A stretch of DNA of 48,153 nt. It comes from Thoreauomyces humboldtii (Eukaryota > Chytridiomycota > Chytridiomycetes > Spizellomycetales > Powellomycetaceae). The stretch's first letter is position 1. Each line of letters opens with the position of its first letter. Below, piece after piece: positions 1 through 11,335 of the stretch. Below the pieces are notes generated by a model. It was not told where the DNA came from and did no database searches. It was given only the letters and a program-made list of their open reading frames with translations. The DNA is taken from the NCBI GenBank assembly GCA_027596035.1, contig JADGJA010000076.1, positions 1 to 48,153 of the forward strand. The letters are read 5' to 3'. Position numbers and translations under genes: made by a program.

Positions 1-72
1 GGGCTAGGAAAACCTGCCGTGCTTGCTGTGGGACACTTCGATGTGAAGCCCGATGGCAACACGGATAGTTAA
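1..72 (+). CDS. Possible 3' end of a gene cut by the window edge
   Basis: Frame 1 from the first base encodes 23 residues ending at TAA (70-72), including VLAVGHFDVKP. That segment loosely resembles the metal-binding GH(Y/F)DV-P motif of M20-family dipeptidases. In that family, however, the motif lies near the N-terminus, so a stop soon after it does not fit an intact enzyme. It could instead be an exon end (GTTAAT follows at 68-73), a remnant, or chance. The rest of the gene would lie left of the window. Confidence 0.25.
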   Translation, partial: GLGKPAVLAVGHFDVKPDGNTDS

Positions 73-572
73 TGACCATCCCAATTTCACCAATCAATCC
101 GTTTTAAGCTTCTGATATGTAAATCCTTCCTTGAGACCTATCGGGTTAAATCGTCAAATCGTCTAGAAGCTCAGTCCAGATAACAGCTCCACACAGGCAG
201 AGAGGTTGCGGCCTTCACTCTTACTAAAGAAGAAAGACCACGAGTCAGATACCTCCATGGGAATGGGAAGAAATAATATTTGAAACAGAAAGCACGATAT
301 GACTGGACAGCAGTTCCTTTGGACTGGACCAATGGTGTGTGCCCGGGGTATATTCTTTTCTCATCGAGTTATCCCTGTGCTGCCCAGCGGTGGGGCCCGA
401 AGCTCGTTGGAAAGCTCGTTGGAGATCTGCTTGGACATCGGGCTGCTCCGCGCTGTCGGTTTAGCGGCAGAATGGACGTGTAAGTCATCTAGCGATTGAG
501 TCTTATGTGCTCTGTAGAACAGTTAAGGGTCAATGGTGTCCAAGATCAGTTCGAGTCCTTTTTTTCGCCCGC
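73..572. other. Intergenic stretch, no gene recognised
   Basis: Two short overlapping plus-strand reading frames (280-499) show no recognisable protein character. This stretch is the probable 3' flank of the minus-strand RasGAP gene. A T-rich run at about 559-565 follows GTTCGAGTCC, but there is no tRNA body around it. Confidence 0.5.
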
Positions 573-3475
573 TTACCCTTGAAAGATCCCCTTCCATGGC
601 ATTTTGGATGAGAACTTTGCAAAGAGAGTCTGACTCTTGTGCCCGCTTCGATCCGTCGCTCCGCTGTTCATCGAACCGCCGCCATCCGCATAGTGACTGG
701 CTTGGATGATCCGCTTCAACTCTTGAAAGCTGTTGACAATTCCTTCGCTTTCATGCGGTGGGAGGTAAAAGAGCTGTTCCTCCATGTCTCGCTCGATCTT
801 CTTAAGAGACTTTCCGAGGTATTGGTAGAAGTTGGAGGTGTCGACGTGGTCCCCTGATCGAGACCGCGGGAGCGTCCTAGCGGTTGCTGGTATGGAGTGT
901 AGGGTAAGCGTCTCGACAGGTTTCAGGGAAGGCATCGATCGGGAGAGGGCTTTTCGCAGTGTAGAGCGACCGGAAACGGGGAGGACGGGAGCGGCCGTTG
1001 TAGCTATGCTGCTGGTCGATAGAGACGGATAGGAGTCGGGCTTAGATGGGATCACATATCGATATAAGTACACGTGAAGTGAAACGACCTCAATGCACGC
1101 AACACTCTAACCTCATCAGGCGCTTCAGGTTCTGGTGGCTCCTCGCTAGCAAAAATCAGAAAGTCCTTGATCTTCTCCCGATTCTCGCGCAGGAAGTGGT
1201 TTAGACACATGAGGTACTGCTCCTTATTTCCAAAGTCAACGTCGTTGCACATTGCGGTCAGGACCTTCCCGCACAAGACCAACCCGCGCCGCGCGGAAGG
1301 TTGCACCCTGCCTTCCACGAGACCGTAGGTATCAGGTGATGTAATTGCTGAAAATAAGCAAGCAGTCAGTGGCCATGAGAACGGCATAGAACGCACGCAT
1401 CAAGGTACACACCAGGAACGAAAAATCGAAGAAACAGGAACGATCCGACGACCTTTTCCGGTATGGTAAGGTAGCCCATGGAAGTGCGCGGGGCAACGGT
1501 CGGCATCGATCTTCGAAAACTCGCAAAGGACCCTCTATGTCTTATCACGCTGACGTTTCCAGGCTTCAGCCTCAGGCTGCTGGTTCCGGATATAATCGGC
1601 GGCAGGGGCGGTTGCCCGGATGATGTAGTCGAGTTGGGAGCAGATTCAGGAGGTCGAGCTGTCGCCAGCGCGTTTCGCAGGAGATGCTTATCTCGATCGT
1701 CTATTGCGGCGCTTTGACTGCGTGTTGGACTCAATCGCAAGCTACGCTTGCCCCACGCCAGTGCCCCGCCTGCGGGGGAGGACACGAGGAGCTCGTTGCT
1801 CTTCTTGGATTTAGATGCAGGCGAGGACAACTGGTCGTTGCTCTTGGTGGGCTTGATTGCTGGTGACGCGAACTGCTCATCAGCTTTGTCCGATTTGGAT
1901 ATAGCTGTGGAGAGCTGATCGTTACTCTTGGTGGCCTTCAGTGCTCGAGATGACAATTGCTCGTTGCTCTTGTTGAGGCCAGAGAGCGGTTTCACCGCTG
2001 GGGCTGACAAGCTATCATTACTCTTATTCAGCGCGCTGAAACGCTTATTGGAAGGAGCTGGTGATAGCTGATCATTGCTTTTGTTCATGGTGCTCAGCCG
2101 TTTGCCGAATAGACGAAAGGTAGACCGAGGCGATCCCGGTATCGTCGCTGGTGATGAGAGCTGCTCCACAAGTCCGGGCTTGTTCACGTCTCCATTTCCC
2201 AAACTACGATCCTTAGATGTTGGTGCCAATTGTTGATCTCGCGTCGGTATAATCGATTGTGGAAGTTCCAGCGATTCCATAGACAATTCGCTTGCCACGG
2301 GCTGAGCTTCTAGGCGGGTCGGTGGGATGGCAGCGTCAGTTCCGGCCGGGATTTGTGCTTCCTCCTCCGATAGCGGTGGGCCGACACTAGGCGTCATTGA
2401 GACTGGTCTGCTGGAATCTTCCTCCTCGTTGACCGCTGTGGTCACCCGTGTCGCTGTAGATATCGGTCGGATCGGAGACTGTGCCTCCTCCGGAACAAAC
2501 GTACTGACTGAAGAGATTGGACCACCTGTCTCGTCGTCTTCCGGGACAGTGGAGTTCTTGACGGTATCCACATTCAGCACCTTCCCATTGCCAGCGGATT
2601 CCACCGACTCGCTCTTCACCATCCCCGCAGCAGCGCCCGCTTCCCAAGCAGCCTCTTTATAGATCTCATCCACGATCTCCCTCAGGTATTTGCACATTCT
2701 TCGCAGTGAGAACGGCATCTGTCCTCTCTTCTCCACCACGCTCGTGAGCAGCCGCGAGCAGGCGCTCTTCAGTCGGGCTTCGTTTTCCGCGAGCAGGTCC
2801 TCCACTGCCGAAGGGTCCATGTCCTGCGGAAATTTTTGAGGGTCGATCTCGCAGCCGTCCACGAATGGTAGTATGTCCCGCAATGGTTCCCCAAGTGTCT
2901 GTCCGAGGTAGCTTAGGCCTTCGTACCGCGCGAATGCGTTTAACAGCATTGTAGCCATGCTGTCAAGGGGAGGTTAATCTAAGCCGGTCTAGATCCATTG
3001 CACACACATATGATGCTTACCTGTTGTCTCTTATAATATCGCTGAGGTCTCTACTTTTCATGACTGTCGTATGTGAGGTTCTAGTCAGCTTCCTGGGTGT
3101 GCTCGGCCTGTCCCCCTGTCCATAGAGGTCTTGCCCGTACTCACTGTAGCCCTCGATTCGCGTCCGTAAAAGTCGCTTCAGAAAAGCTTCCGTAACGCGC
3201 GCGCTTTGCTTTCGTAGCAGGGCAAGAACCTCCAGCGAGACGCTAGCGGCGGTGTCGCCAACAAAGGTCGCCTGACAGATGACCGCCAAGAGGTTGGCAT
3301 CGTTCTCGAGCAACAGCTGGGCGATACGTTGCTCCGTCGTTGGTGGCTGGAGATGAAGACAGTGTGAGCTCCTTTGTCGGCAAGTGACCAACAACTGACA
3401 GGTAATCTTTTGTACCGGTGGCTTATCTGATAGGGGCGAACTTCCTCGAGAATACGTCGACGACTTGTGACGCAT
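573..3475 (-). CDS. Ras GTPase-activating protein with a large insertion in the RasGAP domain
   Basis: The protein would accelerate GTP hydrolysis by Ras and so switch off Ras signalling. Proposed exons are 3475-3416, 3346-3021, 2959-1413, 1347-1112 and 1040-573, giving 878 aa. Joining exons 2 and 3 restores RDNSMATMLL, the family's FRGNS-AT motif, followed by YLGQTLGEPL. Joining exons 3 and 4 restores FLFLRFFVPAITSPDTYGL, the signature FLRF--PAI-SP block. Between LRRMCKYLREIVDEIY (about residue 235) and VVGSFLFLRFF (about residue 630) lie roughly 380 low-complexity residues where the family normally has only a short linker. The C-terminal 150 residues include a predicted helical stretch (YQYLGKSLKKIERDMEEQL). 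The first intron (3347-3415, 69 nt) is in frame and could be retained; its translation is Cys-rich and unlike the rest. The start at 3475 is tentative, because 5' exons encoding further N-terminal sequence may exist upstream. Confidence 0.85.
1785..2095 (-). repeat. Degenerate KSNDQLS protein repeats within the RasGAP insertion
   Basis: About seven spaced copies of a motif close to (N/T)KSNDQLS are encoded here: NKSNDQLS, NKSNDSLS, NKSNEQLS, TKSNDQLS, KADEQFAS, TKSNDQLS and KKSNELL. They are separated by Ser/Pro/Ala/Lys linkers of about 10-12 residues. The core is better conserved than the spacers, which suggests a repeated short linear motif (phosphosite or docking site) rather than a simple sequence run. 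Confidence 0.75.
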
Positions 3476-4330
3476 TTCAGCGTTATGAAAGTTGGCGATT
3501 CAGAGCTTGCACCCGGCGGGACACAACACTTCGTTTGATTGCAGCCGTATTGATGCCAAGGTTCCTATGTTTTGAAAAGTTGAGAGATATCGGAGCAGGA
3601 AGGTTCGGGGGTCGCACTGACAGGTGGAATGGGCTGAGGGGTGGCAGCGAATCGACAGATCAAACACACAAATGCACCACGAGAGGCTTCTAGTACAAAC
3701 AGAAACGACGGCCGGACAAATGCAGAGACGACGGCGTGCTGGTCGAGAATGGAAGGAGAGGAAAGGTAGAGAAGTTAGGGGACTCCGCGGTGAAAGGACC
3801 GCAGTGTACAGCCACTGCTCCAGTCCCAGAATAGCGCAAACACAAAATCCCTTTGATAGGCGTGTCTAGAACGGACAGTTCTGGAATCCTTCCCTGGTCA
3901 TACCGAACAGGCACCGTGACTCAGAGTTGCAGACAACCTCAAAGGTTCTTCGCTGAGAAGTTCCGGTTCTGTTGAGTACCTGCAAAAGGTGGTGCTGGTC
4001 TGAGGTTTGGATTCTTGGACAGCGGAGCGCCCGTCAAGAAATTTCTCGAGTCTTCACTCCGCCCTCCTGCCCTGTTGCAGCCAGGTTCCTACATCCTCTT
4101 AGCCCGATCTGCTTGCAGGCTGTGGAGATTTCAAACATAGCAAATGTTCGAGTTTGAAAAGTTGTTGTTCCCGCTGAATCGACTGATCGTCCTAGCAATC
4201 TGCAGGGGCTATTTTGGGAGTTGATCATTACCCTTCCTTGGTCGCAGTCCCGTCGGTGCTTCTACAGTCCAACAGTTCAGAATTCTTTCTGATTCTCTTC
4301 GAGTGCCTGTGTTCCTTCCTCTCTGATCAA
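3476..4330. other. Divergent intergenic region upstream of the RasGAP gene and the 4331 gene
   Basis: No conserved protein was recognised. The short minus-strand frames at 3690-3914 and 4034-4228 could hold 5' exons of the RasGAP gene, but I could not join them convincingly. An in-frame stop lies just upstream of the RasGAP start at 3475. The plus-strand side probably carries the promoter and leader of the small gene at 4331. Confidence 0.4.
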
Positions 4331-4863
4331 ATGTCACTTCCCACATACGGTGGTCAGCAACAATCATCCGGCAATCTTCGAGGTTTTGGTGGGGCCAGTC
4401 TCGCCAATCTCGATGACCCCGAGGCCGGAATCGACGGAGACGCGGACCCACATCACCTGAGAGCTCGTCGAGGCTCCATCCTCGAGGTGTTCAGCTCGGA
4501 ACTGAAGAAGAGCTGGACTAGCTTGGGGAATATCACCGTAAGCACTGTGTGTGTCCACGAAAGCTTGAAAGCAATCATGAACTGATTGCATACCAGGCCC
4601 ATGCTGCAACCGCTCTGATGGGCGGTTCTGCTCTCAGCAGCAGCAACAACATCGGCTCGTCCTCGGAGATCTTTCCGAGCGGCAGCGGCAAAGGAAGAGG
4701 GTTTGATGAGGAGTCGGGCGGGCAGCCGAGCGGCGGCGATCAGGCCTCTGGAACAACCGGGGCATTTTTCAACTATCTTGCTCCTCGTGGAACCGTCACG
4801 AGCACTACTGAGCATCTTTTGCCACGACACAATCGGGGGTCTGGTGGAAAGTCGTCCGTGTAA
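4331..4863 (+). CDS. Small hypothetical protein (157 aa)
   Basis: Two exons, 4331-4537 and 4597-4863, joined by a GTAAGC...CCAG intron of 59 nt. The protein has a Gln/Gly-rich N-terminus, a central predicted amphipathic helix (SILEVFSSELKKSWTSLG) that continues across the splice into AHAATALMGG, and a Gly/Ser-rich tail. No signal peptide or membrane segment is obvious. I do not recognise the family. The helix flanked by disordered ends would suit a small adaptor or membrane-peripheral protein, but that is speculation. Clean phase across the intron and a normal length argue that it is a real gene. Confidence 0.6.
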
Positions 4864-5010
4864 ACTAGGCAAACTCGCAAGCAGCGATTGAAAACACGAA
4901 GATATAGGCAAGAATCAGGGTCAAAATGTATTTGTTAACTATCTACAATGGGCGGGAAGGGATGATCTACATCCTAAGGAAGGGAAGGTGGGAAATGTAC
5001 CGGGGGAGGT

Positions 5011-6463
5011 CTAGTTTCCAGGATCGGCAGGGGATGCAAGGGCGAATCCAACCTGTGCTCCCGAAAAGCCTGCCTGAGGGTTGCCGAGGTCGTAAACAGA
5101 CTAAAGGAAACACAGAAATGTTAGAAAGCATAAAAAAGGCGATCCGAGGTGCGAAGATGCGGGCAGGCGACGTACGTAATATTTTCGGAGCAGGGTGTCG
5201 CCCAAGATCCAGCCGGGTGCCCCGTCCAAAGCTGCGAAGGTGCTGATGCATCCTCCGGTACCGTCAGAGATGATGTACTCGTTGGCCGTGAGCTCAAGCG
5301 CAGTTCCAGCAAGCTGGAAGGTGATCTTGTCCTGAGCATTCTGCTTGGAACAGTCGATTGTGAAAACTCCCTCCGCCTGGTTGAGCGTGGCGCCAATAGC
5401 ATTGTTCACGGCCGTGATGTCTGCGGAGGGCCCGACGATCAAGCTTGTTCCAGTGTCCGCGATGGCCTCGTTGAGAGTTGGGTTGGTACTGGCACCGTTG
5501 AAGGTCACATCGCTGAGCCCGAACTGCCAGAATCCTGTGTTGAGGAGCTCGAAAGTAAGCAATGTGCCATGAGGCTCCACAAATTTGGTTGACAAAAGTA
5601 TTACCTGGCTTGTCGACCGGAACGAACGCGATGTCGCCGGTAAAGTGAGATGCGTCGGTTCCGCCAAGAAGCAACTCGGAACTTACTCCTGGCGTGCTCG
5701 AAAGGAAAAAGGAGAACTGGGACTTCTGCACGGAGCCTTGGCTGACAGCGTTTTCGAAGAAGGTCGGCGCGCCGTCGGCAGCGATGGTGGAGAACGAGAA
5801 TCCCATGATTCCGTCAAAGTCACTTGGCTGAGGGTTCTGACCCTCGGAAGTGACCAGGCCCAGCGTCTGCGTTTGGACAGAGACGCCTGCAAGCTCGATG
5901 GTGTCGCTAAAGGTCGTGCCTGTTGCGCTGCCGCTGCCGTACTGGATATTAAATGGGGCCCCGATATCGGCGGCGGTTGCTGATTTGGTGGGATCAAACT
6001 GCTGGGTGCCCGGGCAAGCCTGGCCACAAGTGTTGCTGGGAACCCACACATCCGCACTTCCAGTGTCAAACAGCATGTTGATGGGCTGACCACCGACTGC
6101 GCAGGGGGAAGGGACATGAGCAAACGAGGGTAATAAGCTGGAGTAATCATGATTGAACTAACCTGTAACGGCGCCGAAAAACTCCTCATTGCCAACGTTG
6201 GTGACGTTTTCGTCGCCCCCAGTGCCGGCGGTCGTGGCGGCGGTGGTGGAGGTCGTCGGAGCCTTTGCGTTTGCGTGAGCAGCTCCGACTTTGCCTCCAT
6301 ACTTGGAAGCCAGCTTCTTGAGTGAAGCACCCATCCGATGTTTTTTTGGAGTTGTCGACGCAACCCGGGAAAGAGGGATAGCGATTGTTTTGCCGGGAAC
6401 CGCAGCGGCCTGGACGGTCGCGGCGGCTACCGCGAATGTGAAGGCAAGAGCGGTGAGCTTCAT
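5011..6463 (-). CDS. Pepsin-family (A1) aspartic protease, secreted or vacuolar
   Basis: Four exons, 6463-6163, 6096-5605, 5534-5176 and 5100-5011, encode 413 aa. The start at 6463 is followed by a signal peptide (MKLTALAFTFAVAAATVQA) and a basic Ala/Thr-rich propeptide. The mature region begins near EEFFGAVTVGGQPINMLF. The catalytic aspartates are D111 in DTGSADVWVPS and D291 in ADTGTSLIVGPS. YGSGSATG corresponds to the flap. Splicing restores VPVDKPGFWQFGLSD and ILGDTLLRKYYSVYD, both typical of the family. The long open frame upstream of 6463 is not needed and would place the signal peptide internally. Vacuolar proteinase A or a secreted digestive protease are both possible. It is divergently arranged with the CFAP97-type gene at 7338. 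Confidence 0.93.
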
Positions 6464-7337
6464 GTCGATGGTAGAGTGAAGTTTGTTGTTGTAGTCGAGA
6501 AGTGGAGGGATTGATTGAGCTTGCGGTTGGAGATGTGGGATGGTTGAGAGAGGGGGAAAGAGCAGACTACCCGGCTTTTTGTACCCAACGGTGATCTGCT
6601 GCGCAGAGGGGGGATGTGTTGCTGCGCTCGCTGTCCGGCGGGAAAGCCGTCGATCCCGTCTCTGCGCGCTTGGCCCAAACGCACGACACCCACCCCATCT
6701 CCTTTCCCACTCAATCCCACTGCTCCCACAGCTGCTCATCCCACGCGAATGTTCCCAAAACCTCCGCGGTCAGGACCGAATGCCCTTTCTCGGCAGTCAC
6801 CACCCTCTGAGAAAGTTCCGAAACAGACGGGGTTCGGATACGTTTCAGCGTTTCAGGTACTTCCGGACATTCGGGAGCGGCGGTCATGACGCTGCGTACG
6901 TCTCCTCGCATAAAGAAAACTGCGATCCTGTACTCATTGATATTTTTATCCCCCAGGAGGAAAAGGGATTGTATGATTTCACGGACAGTAGTGTGAAGTC
7001 TCTGTCGAAGAAATGTGCGGCATGGCACTATCAGAAGGTCTTACTCTTGATCAAAAGTGACTAAACCAAGGCTAGGACTCGGCAATGCTGCTACCACCGC
7101 CGCATCTGAACTCAGCGCACGCTGGCTTCATTTCAGAAGGTGCAGAAGTCCATACGGAGAATTTCTATTTTTGGCAGCGCGCTACCAGACAGGCGTACCT
7201 TGCACACTTCGGGCAATCCCGTAGGCAAGTCTGAAGAAGGTCGCTTTTTCGCTGGCTTCTCCAATAACCGGTGAGATCGGATTGTCTAAAGAGTATCGCA
7301 AGCATTCTACTTCCGATCTCGGACAGCATCAGCAGCC
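6464..7337. other. Divergent intergenic region between the protease and the CFAP97-type gene
   Basis: About 870 bp hold the promoters of both flanking genes. Several overlapping plus-strand frames (6540-7064) have compositions unlike neighbouring proteins and no recognisable motif. No TATA-like or other regulatory element could be assigned with confidence. Confidence 0.4.
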
Positions 7338-9727
7338 ATGGAGAACGCCATGTGGTCCACAGAACTCGAGATTCACCCAGAACAGTCGCCCGCTGTCGTT
7401 TCCGTACCAGATGCAGTAACTGAAGGAGACGAGATAGAAGGAAACCAGCAAGTGGTCCCTGCTGTCCCGGATGCATCGACCGACTTTCAGCAGACGTCAG
7501 TGGTGCTCACTACGTCAACCGTCTCGACATCGGAGGTAAACCCTTCTGCCGCAACGCATGCAGCCAAAGCACCTTCCGGAAAGCACGATGCGTCTGGAAA
7601 GCCGCATACCGTTGTAGCAGAGGTCCGTCCTGCTCCTGCTGCTGCTGAACATGCGAAGAAGAGTGCATCAAAGGCTGCCAAGCCCGTGGCACCAGCCGCG
7701 GCACCAGTCGAGAAAAAGAAGACTGCAATTGCAGCGACTACGGGAAAGGCTGAGCTCAAAGCAGCGGCGGATCCGTCGAGGGCTCCACCCGCTCACAAAG
7801 CCACCAAGGAGGTTTCGCCAGCAACAAATAAAGCGGGTAGTCTGAAGCCAGCTGGCATCAGCACAAAGCGTGCAGATAAGGCTGCGGCAGTGTCAGCCAA
7901 GTCTCCCGTCGCACCTAGCCCAATCGTCGCAACTACAAGGTCCCCGACGAAGACAGCAGCTGCACCAAAGACCATCACGAAGCCTGTTGCAAAGCCGGCA
8001 GGAAAAACCGGAGCAGCCAAGCCTACTCCACGGGTCGCGGCACCCATCGGCGCGCGGCCACAAGGAGCTTCTCACCCTCCTCAGATGGAGAATTTGATGT
8101 GGGACACGGCCCTTGAGGTCCACCCTCAGCCGGTTGCCCTAGCTCAACAACCCGCGGTACTCGAGGAGGACGAGAGTGGGTCAACATCTCGTGGCATGGC
8201 CATTCCTATCGACACCAGCACCACCCTTCCTATCGCGGCTCCCGATGCAGGAACCGGCTTTACTGGTCCTGTTGGCGCAGAGTCCGAGGCCACCAGTAAC
8301 GCTGTCGTGAATGCGACCGGCGAGGGAGCAATCAGCAACATTGTCCAGATTCCCGCTGATGAAACGCCCACCTCGGGTGGACTTCCGGTCCAGACTGAAG
8401 GCCAGAAGTCGAACGAGAACAAGAATGGCCCCGCTGCCGAACAGCACGGAAAAGCACGAAGAGTGATTGATAAGATGGTAGCGGCCGTTGTTCCTCGCAA
8501 GGCAAAGAAAACGCATACCGCCGCACCTACAGCCGCTGCGGCAGAAGAGCCCGCCGGACCCCTTGCCCCAGTGACCCATGCGACCAAGTCCCAACATCCG
8601 CACCCAGCGGCGCGCAAGCATCAAGCTGTCGACAAGGCTTACAAGGCCCCGATGCCTTCTCGAACTCATGGGGACCAGTCGTCGGCCCAAAGCGACTCTC
8701 CCGAAACCTACGCACACCGGCATTTTCACAATCTCCACCCTACCGCAAACAAGCTCGTTGCCGCTCGGTGGGATGCGGAAGATAGACGCATCCATGCCAG
8801 GAAGCTCGCAACGGTGAAGTCGAGCATCGACACCACCGCTCCGCCCACCTACTCCCACTTGGAAAACAAGAAAAAGACAGTCCAGCTAGCTCTTGGTAAG
8901 AAGCCCGATTTAGTTTTTGACTTTATCCTCACGCAAAGTGATCCCGGTTGACGTGAGCTTCTTTCCAGAGCGACAGCAGCAGATCACGAGAGACAATGAT
9001 ATTTTGCTTGAAAAGATGGCCGCCATCATGAAGCTCGAAGCAAAGGCATTTGACCAATGTCCATCACCATTGCAGTTCGCACATAGTCTGCACGCAGACA
9101 AGCGAATTCGTGATGCGACGCAGATTGACAAGGATAATCTGGTAAGTCAAGACGCCTTCCCCCTTTCACCATCCATTGCTCACCCATACGCGACTTTCTA
9201 CGAACCTCACGCAGGCTATCCTGCACCGACTCGAAGCTCGTGGCTCCTTCTATCCTCATGGCGAAGCACTCACAAACCGTGTTCAGAACCTCCATTATCT
9301 CCGCAACCGTGCCGCGTATCCAGCTCGCTTCATCGCCGAGGAGAAGCAGTACGAGCATCTCTGCAGCACCCACACTTCCACGCACAATCCGGCGATGGGA
9401 CAGGCTCGGAGGCAGGAGATCGTGCGGGACTGGACGAGCGGTGCCGTTCGACCTGCCATGCCGGATCCGCACCAGCAGCACCACGGACATCACTCCCGTC
9501 AGCATCAGAACATTCGCCAGCAGAAGTTGGAGGACGAGTTCAGATCGAGATCGTCTCCGCCGAGGTCCGCTGGCAGGAGGGCTTCAAGCCCTAAGCTTGC
9601 GGTGGCGGAGTCGGACCAGGCGTTCGTCAAGGGCGAGGGACAGGTGCCGCTTCCAACCTTGCCCAGCATCCAGCGCTCGACCCACGAGCTGGCGAGGGAG
9701 GAGTCGCCCCTCATGGTAGCTGTTTAG
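7338..9727 (+). CDS. CFAP97/Hemingway (KIAA1430-like) domain protein, flagellum-associated type
   Basis: Three exons, 7338-8895, 8969-9141 and 9215-9727, encode 747 aa. Residues about 460-545 carry the CFAP97D-like pattern: A-RWDAEDRRIHARKL, then SSIDTTAPPTYSHLENKKK, then, across the splice, ERQQQITRDNDILLEKMAAI. This matches my recollection of metazoan and protist CFAP97D1/Hemingway proteins, which act in cilia and flagella. The first 450 residues are Ala/Lys/Pro-rich and probably disordered and basic. They contain a duplicated motif: MENAMWSTELEIHPEQ at the N-terminus and MENLMWDTALEVHPQP near residue 250. A His/Arg-rich C-terminal tail follows a second helical block. The family assignment is by motif memory. 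A role in the zoospore flagellum or on microtubules is inference. Confidence 0.72.
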
Positions 9728-10012
9728 GTCCGCCGTCTGATTAAGGTATCTAGTGATGACCGGCAGCATAGACTTGCAAAGAGGGAGAGCGGGCACGGAC
9801 TTCAAACAACACAGAGTAGCTAGAAAACTTCCACCAAATACCACGTGCTTCCTTGACTTGGTGGCCGACACAAACCCATTGCTCAGGATGTAGCCTCGGT
9901 TGAACACTAAAAGCAAGGTAATCTATGCCACGTGGGTGGAGCGGAGCCTAATGAATGTACAACGGGACTTTGGACCAAACAGGGGTATCTGATTCGAGCC
10001 CGTAAAACACGT

Positions 10013-11335
10013 TCACTTGAACAGCTTCTTGATACTCATGTTCTGTTCCGAGTCCTTCTTAAGCACCTGTAAAGAGTAAGGAATGTCATGAGTTTCCGCA
10101 TCGTCATTACCAAACCTTCTCGTAACAAACGCACCTTCGCAACCGCCATCTCAAAGTCCTCTTGTGTGACGTGCACACGACGCTCGCGCAGGGCATACAT
10201 GCCTGCTTCGGTGCAGATTCCCTTGACCTCTGCTCCGCTCGCGCCGCCCGTCTTCTCTGCAATTTTGGCGAGGTTGATTCCGCGAGTCATGTTCATCTTC
10301 CTCGAGTGGATCTTGAGGATGTCAGTTCGGGCCGCCTCGTTCGGGGGAGGGAACTCGATCTTGCGGTCAATACGACCCGGTCGGAGGAGAGCAGAGTCGA
10401 GGATGTCGATACGGTTGGTAGCCATGATTACCTTGATCGACTGGGTGGCCTCGAAACCGTCGAGCTGGTTGAGGAGCTCGAGCATTGTGCGCTGGACCTC
10501 CGAGTCGCCGCCACCGGAACCTCCGCCTTCGATGCGGGAGGAGCCGATGCTGTCAATCTCATCCATGAAGATGATGGAAGGTGCATGCTCGCGAGCCATG
10601 ACGAAAAGTTCTCGGACCATGCGAGAACCTTCGCCGATATACTTTTGCACCAGCTCGGACCCGGAAACCCGGATGAACCGGCAGTCGGTGTGGTGAGCCA
10701 CGGCACGGGCCAGCAAGGTCTTTCCCGTCCCAGGGGGACCGTATAGCAGGACGCCCTTTGGCTGCGCGATGCCGAGAGCGTCGAAAAGCTCGGGGTGTTT
10801 GACTGGAAGCTCGATCACCTCCTTGATCTCCTTGATCTGGTTCTCCAAACCTCCAATCATTTCGTAAGTGGAATCTGGCACCTTCTCGACCATCATGAGT
10901 GACACGAGAGGATCGACCTTGTTTGGCAGAATTTTGTGAAGCTGGTAGCTGTCGTGTCGCAAGGCCACGCGGACGGTGGGCGTGAGCTCGGCAATGTCCA
11001 GTGTTGGGTGAATGTCCACGACGTATTTTCCTTCGGGATGAACCTTTACAAGGACCTTCGTCTTGCCCATGAGCTTGACGACTTCGCCGACGTAAGACCC
11101 TGGCTCCTGCAGGAGCTGCATCTCCTCGCGGAGTAGGCGGACTTTGGTGTTCAGCTGGTTTCGCTGTGCTTCCAGACGCCGAAGATTCTGCGTCATCGAG
11201 GACGCTTGCGTCTCAAGCTCCTGAGAGTTGATCTTCAGTTTCCCACTCTTTATATATGCGCTTCCTGTGGGGCAATGTGGCTGTTACCTCGATCTTGTTC
11301 TTGTAGTAAGACTTTATGCCTTCCGACTTTGTCAT
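10013..11335 (-). CDS. RPT6: 26S proteasome regulatory ATPase subunit RPT6 (PSMC5)
   Basis: Three exons, 11335-11288, 11220-10135 and 10066-10013, encode 395 aa. RPT6 is one of six AAA+ ATPases in the proteasome base that unfold substrates. The N-terminal coiled coil ([20 protein letters not shown]) leads to the OB fold, then Walker A GPPGTGKT (about 177-184), Walker B IIFMDEID (about 232-239) and the SRH segment [20 protein letters not shown]. The C-terminus SIKKLFK is the Rpt6 type, not the HbYX type. The first exon is only 16 codons, [16 protein letters not shown], which matches the family start. The last intron begins GTGCGT. The gene is convergent with the CFAP97-type gene, whose stop lies 285 bp away. 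Confidence 0.97.

Noticed and set aside
480..572. tRNA-like T-loop sequence (GTTCGAGTCC) followed by a T run
   Set aside because: No matching A box, acceptor stem or anticodon arm could be drawn in the 80 bases upstream.
6163..6739. Upstream extension of the aspartic protease to 6739
   Set aside because: It would bury a clear signal peptide 92 residues inside the protein. The ATG at 6463 places it correctly at the N-terminus.
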